A stretch of DNA of 64,000 nt from Icerya purchasi. Its lineage: Eukaryota > Arthropoda > Insecta > Hemiptera > Monophlebidae. Shown piece by piece: positions 45,758 through 56,729 of the stretch. Position 1 is the first letter of the stretch, and the number at the start of each line of letters is the position of its first letter. Below the pieces are notes generated by a model that had not been told where the DNA came from, made no database searches, and worked only from the letters and a program-made list of their open reading frames with translations. The DNA lies in NCBI GenBank assembly GCA_039619475.1, contig CM077115.1, positions 511,644,815 through 511,708,814 on the forward strand. The letters run 5' to 3'. The position numbers were made by a program, and so were the translations under genes.

Positions 45758-46097
45758 CCGGTGCGGTTGAGAACCTGCCAGTCCCACGTTGGACCCCGAG
45801 GCTTCCTGTGAAAAATGTTATTTTCCTTCAAAACGAACCCCAACAGATTTCATCAGCTATCATGAATAAACAAGCATGTAAGACGTTAACTGCAACTCAT
45901 TTTATTGAACATATGTCTCAACATAAAACAAATACAAAAAAAAAAGAAAAATGAATATAACTTAGGGGAATGACTCATCTATATAGTTACGAGCTATTAT
46001 ATTCGCTAAAAGAGAAAGAGGGAGAGAAGAGAGAAAAATACTCTTCGTTCCAGAAATAGGCCGGTTAATCCGAGGCCGGTTGAGAGGGATTTTACTG
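45758..46097. mobile_element. Right-hand remnant of the outer pogo/mariner-like element
   Basis: It starts with the hAT target duplication ccggtgcg and ends with the right TIR, ccggttgagagggattttactg, followed by TA. Just inside the end is a short repeat of the TIR motif (ccggttaatccgaggccgg). It holds a GA-rich tract near 46010-46040 and no recognisable transposase domain. Confidence 0.6.
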
Positions 46098-46717
46098 TAC
46101 TTAGCTCGGTTGAATCGCTTCATTATTAATATAACTTTGCGTAGTACTACTGGTGTAATTAACGTTTAAGTCGTTTCAAAGGCAATGTTGCCGATTGGTA
46201 ACGTTATATGTTTCAATAAGCAAAGATGCGAATTTCCTGAAAGATTTATTTACGTTGCTAATTATTTTATATACATGGAAATTTTAATTATTTCGGTTGT
46301 TCTATTATGTACGCACTGACTCTGCAGCGCAATTATGTTCGATAGCAGTATCGAAACTCTCTCCACTCGAAAGAAATATGCCTAACCAGCTGCGGTTTTC
46401 CGTATAATCTCTATCAGCTAAACGAGGTAGACAATTTCCTTCAGGTGGAAGCGGTGAACTTTGCTATTCAATATAATTTAAAAATATGTAATAAAAGTCT
46501 TTCGACGCGCTATCGTCATTGTTCAGTTGGTTGACTCGGTCTTTTTTCGTTTCGGCCCATCACCGCTTTAAATTACGTTCTGTCAGTTTTTCGTAGGCAC
46601 TAATTTTCTCTCTACAATGGAATTTTTCCCACAAAAATCTGAACAAAAAGAAGCTGTGTTTGGGGAGCGGTCGTACTATTTGACCTAGGCGCACACACAC
46701 TTCATACACACACACAT

Positions 46718-46771
<54 letters not shown>

Positions 46772-47943
46772 TCTTAATAGTAGACTAAAGTACCGGATAA
46801 TAGCTGCTGAACGGGCATTTTCTAAATAAACCACGGAAGCCCGGTCGCTGTTGTGCAAGGATAGGTTTTTCATCAAATTTCCCAAAGCAATAGAGAACAG
46901 ATACGACTAGAGAGACAGATGATGGGCCACCGGCCAGCTTAGTTATTGGAAGAAATCGCGTTTCCACTTTTGATTTGCTGCGAAATTGCTTTTCCAACTT
47001 GGGCGCGTTTTTTCTTCCACTTCGCGCCACTTCCTTATCGCCATCATAGATTATCATGCACTTCCTGTTCTTATTAAATTGCCAACAACGACCAGGTACA
47101 CACAACGGCTCATTTTTATCAACACTCTGCCGTGATGAAATGCAGACGCCGTTAGAACGGGAAATAATTGATGAGCGGATGGTGTCGTCGTTGAGAGGGC
47201 GGGTGCCGGTAACGTGTTCGCGATAGAAGCTAATGTGTTGCTTTCATCCGGAACACAACATATCCCCTTAGTTACCTTCTTTTTCTTTGCCTTTTCCTCT
47301 TCTCGCATTGTTCGTTTATTCTTTATTTACTCTCTTTCGCGAAGAATGTCATGCAGCGAGAGCATGTAATAAAATATTTAAAATAATTCGAGTGGGGGGT
47401 GGGGAATTAATTAAAAGTAATCATATCGCGTCTTATTCTAATTACGTGATAAAAGAGATTTTACCCAGAAATGATTTATTTTCCATACAGCGATCGCGTT
47501 TGAGTAATCCGTGATTTAGTGACGCATGCCTAGAGACTACGCAGTTCTGGCCCCGCTCTGGACATTTTTTTAAATAAAATAGCGCCTTATTTTGAACAAA
47601 AAAGAACAAATACCGGCACTCGAAGAGGTACTATACAGATTTAAGAGAAACCTGCTAAAAAGTAAGAAATAATTACTCAACAAGAGCGGGTAATATCTTT
47701 TGCAGTAAACTTAAAAGGTACATTACGCTTAAACACATTATTCGTCCCTTTAAGTAGGTAATTCAAATTGCGGCGCTCAAAAAAACATATTAAATGACTA
47801 TAGCAACTGAATTATATTAGTTTTTTGTAAAATATTAGAAACATCGCGAATATTTAATGTGTTTTTTCATTGCGTTCCAATTCGGGAATTTTACCGAGAT
47901 TGTTTAAGAATAATTATAATATCTCCTCTGAAGATCGCATATA
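46098..47943. other. No recognised gene; AT microsatellite
   Basis: Mixed composition with an (AT)n run at about 46726-46768 beside a CA-rich tract. The frame at 46685-46885 runs through that microsatellite. The frames at 46785-47105 and 47054-47308 lack recognisable domains. Confidence 0.4.
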
Positions 47944-48324
47944 CAGTGGACGCCGGTTATTCTGATCACGTCGGGATTTCTGGTGTTGATCGAAATAAGC
48001 GGCGATCATATTATCCGAAAATCGCATAGTCAATAGACTGAATCATCACTTAGGCTTTACATAATGAACATACGTGAGTATGCCTGCGTATTTTACTGCA
48101 TTAATGAAATACGCAGTAAGTAGGCCATGGGTTAGTACGTAATATGCATCAATAATTCTTTTTTTGTCAAATATTTTTGTTGATTTTTTATTTCTATTAT
48201 AAGATACAGCACTGGCCTATTGAATTTCCTGTACAAAATTACCTCAAAACACAAAAAAATTACAAATTACAAAATTACGCAAAAATGTATTCGACAATAT
48301 TTAAGCACATTTTTCGTTCACAGT

Positions 48325-49225
48325 TGTAATGTGTCCATTACATGGGTCATATCTATTTGTATAAAAAAATAATAATAAATAAAAAAATAAATAAAAATAA
48401 AAATAATTTGGAATGTGTGGTGCGGGTGCGAGTGTGCGAGTGCCTGGAACTGTTGTCGGTGGGACCAGCCAATCAGCATCCTGCAGGAAACAAAAAGGAT
48501 CTACCTGATTCGGCCAAGTCCAGCGGTCACGGTCGAGTAGGCGGTCGAAATTTTGGATAATCGAGATGAAGATTTTAGTGAGAAAGGCAGTGGCAGCCTT
48601 ATAGAGTCAGTCTCAGTTTTTACCTTCAAGCAAGCGGTCTCGTTTTTACCTTCGGTCAAGCCAGTCAGTGGCTGTTTACCGGTTTTTAATTTTGTAGAAA
48701 TACTTCCGTTTTGATTTCTCGTGGAAAAGTCGCCGTCTTGTTACTACGTACGACATAGGTTAAATTTATCGATAAATATCGAAGTGGCGCGAGTAGTGAT
48801 TCTTGCTGTTCGGCAAAGTTTGGATTCGGATTTGCAACCGGTCCTCAACGAAAGTGTTCGATAAATCTTCCTCGACCGATTCCGATTTCTGCAACGCAAC
48901 CGACCGCCGAATCGCCACCAATAGATCCCCGATCACCGACAACAGTGATACGTATAATTTATATTCTCTTTACATATATATATTGTTGTGTATTTATAAT
49001 TGCGCTATTTTCGGACTAATATTGTTTTTCAGCGGTCGACCGGCAAATAAAGCTAGGTGTACTTTTTAATAATATATTGTTCGTTATAAAAAGCTCTGAA
49101 AGTAATCTGTCCAAAACCTCTTATTTTAATAAATTCGATAAAACTAAAAAATAAAGAAAATCCACGAGGATAAAACCTCGTGGTTGGCATCCCTGACTAC
49201 CAAGTTAACGTCTAGAACCGTTACA
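48325..49225 (+). mobile_element. Solo LTR (901 bp) with CAGT target duplication
   Basis: It begins TGTAATGTGTCC and ends GTTACA, giving TG...CA ends with a 5-bp inverted repeat TGTAA/TTACA, and is flanked by cagt at 48321-48324 and 49226-49229. A four-base duplication suits Gypsy/Ty3-type elements. aataaa signals lie near 49050 and 49152. It is unrelated in sequence to the LTRs at 32344 and 43436, as far as I can tell. A single LTR without interior is the usual product of LTR-LTR recombination. Confidence 0.85.
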
Positions 49226-49390
49226 CAGTACACAATAAGCCATTTAAGTAGCATCTTTTTTTTTAAACTATACAAACACATTCCATAATGATTTTCCTAA
49301 TTTTAAAAGTTATGGAAAAAGTAATTTATTTTGGTTTGCTTAGCTGTGTCTGTTGTTTTATTAAAAAATGTCTCTATATTGTATAATCTT

Positions 49391-49738
49391 CTATAATTCC
49401 TCTTTTCCACTGCCATATTTCTTCAAAGCTCTTCGGATAGTTGTCAAGGATTCGCGAACCTTCTTTTTACTTATTAGCTCTCTGTCTGGTTCTTCCTCTG
49501 TGTCATCTTCGTTATTTTCATCGCCAGTGACTTGTGTATTCTGCATAACTGATTGCGCGATGTCCACATCATTCATGATTTCTGCAACTGGTAATCCACT
49601 GTCAATTTCTACCCATTCACTAAATTGTTCTTCTTCTATATCTGCAGGCCATTCACGTTCGACTGGTTTTTCCGTTTCTTGTGGAGCAGATTTTTCCAAC
49701 CTCTTGAAACAATTTAAAATGCATTTTTCGGAAACCAT
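49391..49738 (-). pseudogene. Tigger/pogo-type transposase C-terminal fragment
   Basis: A 115-residue frame starts VSEKCILNCFKRLEKSA, like the (V/t)-x-x-x-x-I-x-NCFrkaGf block that follows the DDE domain in Tigger/jerky-type transposases. A long acidic middle and a basic RRALKKYGSG end follow. The catalytic DDE and DNA-binding domains are absent. The reading can be extended upstream by a few residues (CKWSM), so the listed start is only the first ATG. Confidence 0.6.
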
Positions 49739-49932
49739 ACTCCACTTGCAATAATTATTTTTGTAAATACGTGTCCAACCTTGATCGTAATAAACGGCGA
49801 AATTAAATTACCTGATCATAAAAACCGACTAAAAACGCTTATATTTTTGCGATTGGAATTCGTTTTTCTTGATTTGATCATATTAAGCGGCTGATCAGAT
49901 AAACCAGTGAACGCAATAACCGGCGACCACTG

Positions 49933-50911
49933 TATTTTACTACTATGTATACAAGATCTTTTATCAGATGTGATTATTTTTTACTTTTTTGGTGCATTTT
50001 TATTCAATTTTTAGAGTAAATCTAGAAGTTGTTTTTTTTCCCCCTTTTAAATAATTTAAATTTATAGTTTCCAATGGAAATATTATTTTAAGTGATAACA
50101 CATACCCCAACGCTAAAATGATGCGATTTTCGGAGTACTAAGCCTGGCTGGAAACGCGTGTACGCTTAAAACAAGAATGCGCTCAGATTGCTATGTACAT
50201 CATACGGAAGAAGATGAAAGGCGGAAAAAATTAAGTTACCGAGAAAACGTAGATTTACAAGCGCTTTTGGCGGTTATAAATCCTGGCGACGATGCATACT
50301 GATTACTTTTAGTAAAATCTATATTATCAACGTTATACAGTATCTTAAGAAATTATACGAGCAATGAAACTTTAAGCATATTGTTGTAAAAAACACGAAA
50401 TACAGACACACGAGGTATATGGAGCCTGGAAATGTTATAGATAAAAAAAAAAAAAAAAAATCACGATTAAAAATACAGCATCCGATATTCATTAAAAGTA
50501 GGAGTCTCATAAATGTCCGAGACTTACATCTAATTAATGATAAAAAAATGGAGATTTTAACTGCACCCTGATGAAAATATTGAAATAGAAGATTGGAATA
50601 AAACATATTAGCTAAGAAAGACCCCATCATATAAACTACCAATAACTAAAATACAGACAGAAAAAGTAGATTTGATAAAATATATAATACCTGTACGAGG
50701 AAAAAGAGGAATAACGTAAAAAGAAAAAGTATTAGTAAGATAGAAAGTGGAATAAACGAAAATCATTAAATAAAAATGCGAAGGATGAGAATTGTGACCG
50801 AGTTTTATAATTGTAAAATAGTAAAATATACGCGCGGAAGTAAATTATAGTCATACAGTAATTAATTTTAAACACTAATTTAAACTTAATTACCGTACAA
50901 CATAAAAGAAT
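49933..50911. other. Partial copy of repeat R3, then no recognised gene
   Basis: At about 49970-50030 the phrase gattattttttactttt, followed by ggtgcatttttattcaattt, matches the R3 repeat at 53390-53440 and 60970-61095. The remaining AT-rich sequence shows nothing I can identify. It may include the decayed upstream part of the LINE readable from 50912. Confidence 0.45.
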
Positions 50912-51905
50912 AAATATTTTGGAATAACATTAGATAAAGGTCTAACATGGAGAAACCATATTGACAATATTGCGGGGAAAGTCAGGTAAACTATATTCTT
51001 GCGCTATATAAATTAAAACAAAGTATGACATATAAAAGCTTAATATTTCGAAGCTGTAATAATGTCCAGAATTAAATACGGAATCGGAATTTGGGGTGAG
51101 GCGAAAATTACAAAAATGAGGAAAATTAACAGATTGCAAAAAAAAAAAAAAAATGTTCAAACCTAGTCTTACACAACGAGAGCTAGACGCATTAGCTAAT
51201 GTCACTTGATGGAACAAAAATAACGAAATGTCACCAAAAATGCTTTATATTATTACAGCAAATTACTGAGTGTGCTAAACTCGAAGATAGGCAGTTACCA
51301 ACTAGAACAAGAACGTACAGGACTAGAAATTGCGATAAACCTTGCTATGTACGATCTAGGGGGGGATTAACAATAAAATATGCAATCTAGAGGAAGAGTT
51401 ATTAATAAAATTAATGGAGAAGATACCAAAGGAAATTCGAAATGAAAAAAAGTCTGGAGAGATAGTAAAAACAAGGTTAAAATTTAGTTGATAATAAAGA
51501 GCTATAGAAATAATAACAAAAAAAAAAAAAAAAAAGTATCGTAATAATAGTAATAATCACTTATAACGTTGATACTGCGTTGACATGAGACTCGTTACTA
51601 TCTCCAGTTTTAAACTGCTAATGAGAGAGTGGTAGTTGTATAAAAATTATATATTGTATTATTGTAATATATAAGTGTTAACATATTAAGGTATTGTAAC
51701 GGGAAATATGTATAATTGTAATATAAATGATAAATAATGAAAGTGTGGATTTTGTAGTATAGTAATATATAAGTTAACATTTTTTACGATGTAACAGGAA
51801 GTAGTACTTAAGTTAAGTTAATATTGTACAAATAAACGATATAATTATGTTGGGAACCCACAGACAGGCTAGTGCCTCCTTGTGGGACCCGCAAATTATT
51901 ATTTA
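50912..51905 (+). pseudogene. LINE ORF2 3' end and 3' UTR
   Basis: The plus strand reads KYFGITLDKGLTWRNHIDNI, the block that follows the RT domain in Jockey and related LINEs, then RIKYGIGIWGEAKITKMRK after a frame change. Near 51280-51400 it reads RQLPTRTRTYRTRN and GLTIKYAI, typical of the extreme C-terminus. The 3' UTR holds a stem around 51849-51892 (gttgggaacccacag ... cttgtgggaccc). Stops and shifts make it dead. The protein resembles ORF2 of the intact copy (VKYLGLTFDKRLVWNLHV) but comes from a different element. Confidence 0.68.
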
Positions 51906-52840
51906 AAAACAATGAGTGAAATAAACAGATATAGTAAATTATAGTCGCAACAATGAGTAAATGATTTTTACGTGAAATATAACGCATCGAATTGGAATCT
52001 GTCGACATAATAAGCATCAAGTACCATATAAAAATATGAAAAATAAAAAAACCGACGCATGTAATCTTCCGTTTAAACTTTTTTTTTTTTTTTTGTTTGG
52101 GTTTCTCCCCGGGCTTGTCAGCAACGAACGATTACCCATCAACACGTGCGGTTGCTATTTCTCTGCAAGTGGTCAAATGCGCGGAACCAGGCGAAGCTTA
52201 TTTTACAACGATCTATTAATGTAGATTTTCTCAGCGAATTCAAAAAAAAGCGAATTAAAGATTTCGATAATCTCAAAATAAGATAGATTGTTCACTTTTG
52301 CACTGCACCGGTGCCGCGGATATTTGTTTTTCTCGATGGCTCATTCGACTTTCGATACTTTTCGGATTGACGATTGGCGAGAAATTATCCTGTAAACAGT
52401 CAGCACATCTAGTTTTCCGAAAAAATCGCATTCAAATTAAATTCGAATTAGCAAAGTTCATTCACCTTCCTTGATTATACATATTATTATACACATTGGT
52501 TTCGCTCGATAAGCCCCTACTTTTCGGAGCATCTACAGCGAAAATTTATTTAGTTACTTTATCACTCTCTGTTTATTCTGACTTAATTCAAATTCAATTT
52601 TGTTCTATAAGCACACTTTTAATTAATATACCTGGCCGTGCGTAAAATGTTCAATTAATATTTTTCTTTTAAAACACAATTGGTAACTTCGTAACGCTAT
52701 CGTCGCCTCGGCGAATTACTTAATCCAACTAATTAGATCCAATTAACACGCACACACATATAATTCATGGATAATGTGCTAAATTACAATACCTAGAAAT
52801 AATGTAATGATAAATTTATAATTATTATTGTAATATATAT
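51906..52840. other. No recognised gene
   Basis: AT-rich, with T runs near 52081-52095 and a slightly more balanced stretch at 52100-52420. No domain or repeat end was recognised. Confidence 0.4.
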
Positions 52841-53957
52841 GAATTTGATGCCTACTATAATTAAGGTATCAGCAAAGGCGCACTCAGGATTTTTTTTTTG
52901 GTCGGGGCTGGAATTTAGAAGGTTAGGGAGTGGTAACTCGGAACCTCCACTAAGTATCTATCTATTTTCGTAATAAAAAAAAAAAAATACAAAATTAACG
53001 AATATTATTTTTACAAAGATTACAAAACTAACGAATTTTATTTTAAAAAAAAATAATAATAATAATAATAGAAACGTAACATCATGTTTGTAATAAGCAC
53101 AAATTAGATAAGCATACGAATTTTTAATTGTTAAAAAATTAGTTAAAATTATATAACATATTATACTTGTAATATAAGCAAAAAGTAAATATGTATGTTT
53201 TTTTTTTTAAAAACAATTAAGTAAAACAAAACATTACAAAACGAAATGAAGACTTCGAAGATTTTTTGGGGGGAGCAATGGCCCCGTGGCACCCCCTTGA
53301 GTGCGCCAATGGGTATCAGTGTTGTATAGGAATTACGACAATATTACCACACTTAAGGTATATATCACTCTGAAATATGTTTTCTTATCGGGAGTAATTA
53401 TTTTTTTTATTTTTCAGTGCATTTTTATTCAATTTTTTTTTTTTAATGTTTTATTTTACAATTTTTTAGTGTTGTACTTATTTTTTTTTTTTATACTAAA
53501 AATCAACTTTTTTTGTCATATTATTTCTCTATATGTAATGCTTCAAAAAAACAAAAAAAAAAAAAAAAACGATTTCTTTATTTTAAGTTGCATTTTCACA
53601 GTTAAAACACCAAAAAATATGTATAATCGCTTTCCTCATTCGGGGCTCCATTTCCCCATGGTGATTTGACAAATTGATAATATTCTCTGTTATACTAATA
53701 AGAATTTATCCGACCACATTTTTTCACGTTTTTTGACGAATACTCAGTTTTTATATTTACCTCATCAGTACACTCACATGGTACCACCGCTGCATTATGG
53801 TATACTTTCTGATGGACAAGGAATTCATAAAATCGGTCCGTTGAATAATGTTATGCGCGAACAAACAAAAAAAAAAAAAACGAAAACGAAAACGAAAACG
53901 GAAAAAAACATAGAAGACATAATAACCTCCTTCTTTTTGGAAGTATGTAAAAAGTGA
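52841..53957 (+). repeat. Dispersed repeat R3, copy 1 (hosts a hAT MITE)
   Basis: Leaving out the MITE at 52873-53311, this region matches 60861-61478 in order: gaatttgatgcc, gttgtata(g/a)gaattacga, ttcttatcgggagtaattatt, a tccccatggtgatttg / ttccatggtaatttg block, and a tail ataacctccttctttttggaag / tacctcctccttttttgaag. The tail (cctcctcctttttngaagtcggt) is one I recall as widespread in arthropod genomes, probably the 3' end of an RTE-like LINE or a dependent SINE; this is unverified. No reading frame is preserved. Confidence 0.72.
52873..53311 (+). mobile_element. hAT MITE, family A, copy 2
   Basis: A 439-bp element with termini CAAAGGCGCACTCAGG and (complement) CATTGGCGCACTCAAGG and a perfect 8-bp duplication ggtatcag (52865-52872, 53312-53319). 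It matches 6409-6841 along its length in inverted orientation, and the left ~350 bp of the hAT element at 29868 until aaaacattac, where it jumps to the right terminus. It interrupts repeat R3 and so is younger than that copy. Confidence 0.93.
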
Positions 53958-54374
53958 ACGAAACATCGCACACGTATAAATATGGGAAGTCACCGAAAAT
54001 CGTTGATCGCAATCGGATCTACCAATTGAAAAAATGAAAAAAATCACATAGTTGAAAAGATTTAAGATTACCGGGGAATGCGGAGTGAATTAGAAAGAGT
54101 AAAAAATATGAATGCTAACTTTATGGGAAAAAAGGCTAAATCACACTTGTAATAATGCAAAAAAATAATATGGGTGATTAGTAAGCAGTTCATAAAACAC
54201 AACCTTACGCTAGCTTGTTAAAAGCTTAGTAAGCTTGAAGTTAGCTATTAAACGAAAAAGACGACAGTATCGATATTACGTTTGGATATTATTACAATCG
54301 TAAGACAAATCGATAAGCGCCTGAAATATTGTGAACACTTTGTAGAGAGCCACTCTCACCGATCGATAATTGTG
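53958..54374. other. No recognised gene
   Basis: AT-rich sequence between two repeats. Nothing identified. Confidence 0.4.
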
Positions 54375-54652
54375 CAATACATGGTCAGGTAAGTAAGTAA
54401 TTGAATTCCATATAACTTTGATAAGGTATCATGGATTGTGAAGTTAAGCTTTCCATAATGGTACTAAGCTCAACGGCGCTAATGAGTTTCTACTTTTGGG
54501 TTATCCGCCTTTACTTTCCTCCAGATAATTCTTTGGTATAACCAATATTCAATTTCAGATTAGTTATATACCACTGGGACAGCGATTTGGATCTGGAACG
54601 AGACAAGTCTCGATAACCTATGATACTTCTGGTTTCGTAGCCAAGCACCTTA
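54375..54652 (-). repeat. Dispersed repeat family R1, copy 2
   Basis: Reverse-complement homologue of 508-770; the shared blocks are listed there. This copy keeps a ~15-bp stretch (tgtcccagtggtatata when inverted) shortened in copy 1. No coding potential is shared. Confidence 0.7.
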
Positions 54653-55510
54653 AATCCAAAAGAAATTTGAAGGGTCAACTTTGATGAGTCGCTACTTTTT
54701 TATATTGACGACGTCGTGCCGGAAACCGCAGAGCAGAACTTCTTTTTGATAACCGATCGAAATAATATTAACTAGGCGCTGATTATCTGTGAGTAGTTCG
54801 AGTCTTTTTAAAATTCCATTGCCTTGGGCGTTTTATAACCCTTCGGGTGGTTTCTTTGACGAATCGACACTGTAATTTTACTTATGTGTTTACTGAAAAT
54901 GGTTAGCTAGACGCGGTTAATATACATTAAAATTAACTTCTCGATGGTGATGATGCATTCCATCTTCGATCGCCTCAAAGTCTAAATTTCTAATATAATC
55001 ATTCAAGCGGTTGGGCCAAAGTCGATGGCAAGCTCTCCGGCTTCTGAACTGTAAAAGATGACGTACAGATTAAAAGAAGTTTGTAGCGATTAGAAAATAA
55101 CGGAAGAAGAGAAAAAAGCTGACAAAGACATGATAAAGCGAGAAATAGAAAAGAAAAATAAACCTTTAAGTAACGCAGCTCGGACACATTGTTTCGAAAA
55201 TGTTCCGTGCGCCAGATTTTAATGAATCTGTGGGCAGATTTGCGCGCTAAAACTTTGGATGGATTTCGCGGTTAGTTAGGCGACGGTGTTTCGTTCGAGT
55301 GGAACTTAGTTCAAAAATTACCACGGGTCCGAATAAATTTAAACGGAAGGAACAAAAAACCGGCAAATCAGGGGAAAAAAATGAAATCCGGAAATTAAGC
55401 AAATTGCTTTACTGCACCCTGAAATATTCCTTTTACGGCGGGTTAACAGTCAGAGATGACGAGCCTCTAAAATAGAAAAAAAAAAAGTATATTGCCATAT
55501 TCAATTTCTA
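54653..55510. other. No recognised gene
   Basis: Mixed composition. The minus-strand frame at 54999-55187 has no domain. Confidence 0.4.
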
Positions 55511-55656
55511 GCTATATTCGTTAATCGTATTAATACTTTATAATTACTAGAGATAATTTCTGCTTTATACTAAATATTTCTTGTTTGCTATATTCGCTAA
55601 TCGTATTAATAGTTTATAATTACTAGTTAATTTGTGCTTTATACTAAATATTTCTT
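55511..55656. repeat. Tandem duplication, ~76-bp unit, two copies
   Basis: Both copies start with gctatattcg(t/c)taatcgtatt (55511, 55587), share ttataattactag and end with gctttatactaaatatttctt. They differ by a few substitutions and a small indel. Confidence 0.85.
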
Positions 55657-56107
55657 TACTCGTAATGAAGTGCGCCCCATACATATATCTGTTTGTTGTT
55701 TAGTTGTCCTTTTTTAAAATCGAGTGTTTTCATTTCAAATGGAAAAACGGAGATCCAACTAATGCCGCTAGAAGAAATTGTTTTTCAGAAATGTTATCAC
55801 TTTAATCGGAACGATCTGTTCGTTTTATGGCTGAAAAGTTTTTAACCTACTTCGGCTACTTCTGTGTATTTCCGTCGATGCATTATTTAATACTTTCCGA
55901 ACGCATCTGCGAATTTAAGAATGATGCTTTCCCACATTAATCGATTCTTTAAAATTTGGAAAAATCGCGATAAATATTTTTTGGAAATGTCGTGATTAAA
56001 TTCCTCTATTAATCATGAGGATATTGCAGGAAGGCAGTAGCTGAGGTAGTTCTACGCTCTGGTTTTTTATTCGTCTACATTACCATCGGCGAGGACATCA
56101 AATTAAC

Positions 56108-56139
<32 letters not shown>

Positions 56140-56448
56140 ATATATATATATATATGTGTATATATAAAAATTACGTAGAATGCTTGTTGTCCATAAAAAC
56201 GATAGTATGAACATAACGATTTTCTACATTTCATATACTTCGATAAAAAACTGACCATTTTAAATCTTTGAATCCAAAGCGAGATCAAAAGCCATGTAAA
56301 ATAAAAAAATACATCCTTTCAATTAATTCTGAACGAGCGAACGCAAGTCGTAAAATATAGGCCGTTAATAAAATGCCTATTTAATTCGGACATAAATTCT
56401 CTTCGCTTTCAATTTCTTTATACAAACACATACGCACATACGTATTAT

Positions 56449-56508
<60 letters not shown>

Positions 56509-56729
56509 GTATGTATGTATGTATATAAACATTCATCAATGATTGAAAAGACAGATAACGAGTCAACGATTTCGAATTGTACACGCAAGTCGACCAGCGA
56601 CTCAAGCGACGTGTTATTATTCGAGCAAGCGGAGATGAAATGCAAACTGCATCAGGGCGCGCATTATAAAACATACGAGCGAGAACAATGATGATGGCGC
56701 GCTTCCAAGGAGCGGCCATATGCTCCGCA
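55657..56729. other. No recognised gene; two AT microsatellites
   Basis: (AT)n tracts at about 56106-56166 and 56453-56527 (the latter running into (GTAT)n) create the Ile/Tyr-rich frames at 56103-56288, 56381-56719 and 56445-56645. No gene is supported. Confidence 0.55.

Larger units (their letters stand above)
29842..46097. mobile_element. Pogo/mariner-like TIR element, outermost host of the nest
   Basis: The left end CAGTAAAACCCCTCTTAACC (29842) and the right end, whose complement starts CAGTAAAATCCCTCTCAACC (46097), match over 22 bp with two differences. The right flank is TA as expected for this superfamily; the left flank is TG, so one side of the duplication has mutated. Removing the hAT element at 29868-45757 and one target duplication leaves a short element of roughly 360 bp with no recognised transposase. 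The hAT insertion sits 26 bp inside the left end. Family assignment rests on TIR style only. Confidence 0.6.
47944..49932 (-). mobile_element. Pogo/Tigger-type DNA transposon, internally deleted, hosting a solo LTR
   Basis: The TIRs CAGTGGACGCCGGTTATT (left) and CAGTGGTCGCCGGTTATT (complement of right) are flanked by TA on both sides (47942-47943, 49933-49934). Without the inserted LTR and its duplication the element is about 1.08 kb, too short for a whole pogo transposase. A minus-strand C-terminal transposase piece survives at 49391-49738. Inner repeats near both ends (tgatcacgtcggg; tgatcatattaagcggctgatcag) may be sub-terminal transposase-binding sites. Confidence 0.85.

Noticed and set aside
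45469..45954. 161-residue plus-strand frame with SDPFGSAGYYPGCSSRTCDS start
   Set aside because: It runs through the hAT terminus and into the outer element, so it spans a transposon boundary.
49391..49738. Acidic 115-residue host protein
   Set aside because: Its start matches the C-terminal block of Tigger/pogo transposases and it lies between matching TIRs.
56381..56719. Tyr/Ile-rich frames with (YI)n
   Set aside because: Translations of an (AT)n microsatellite.
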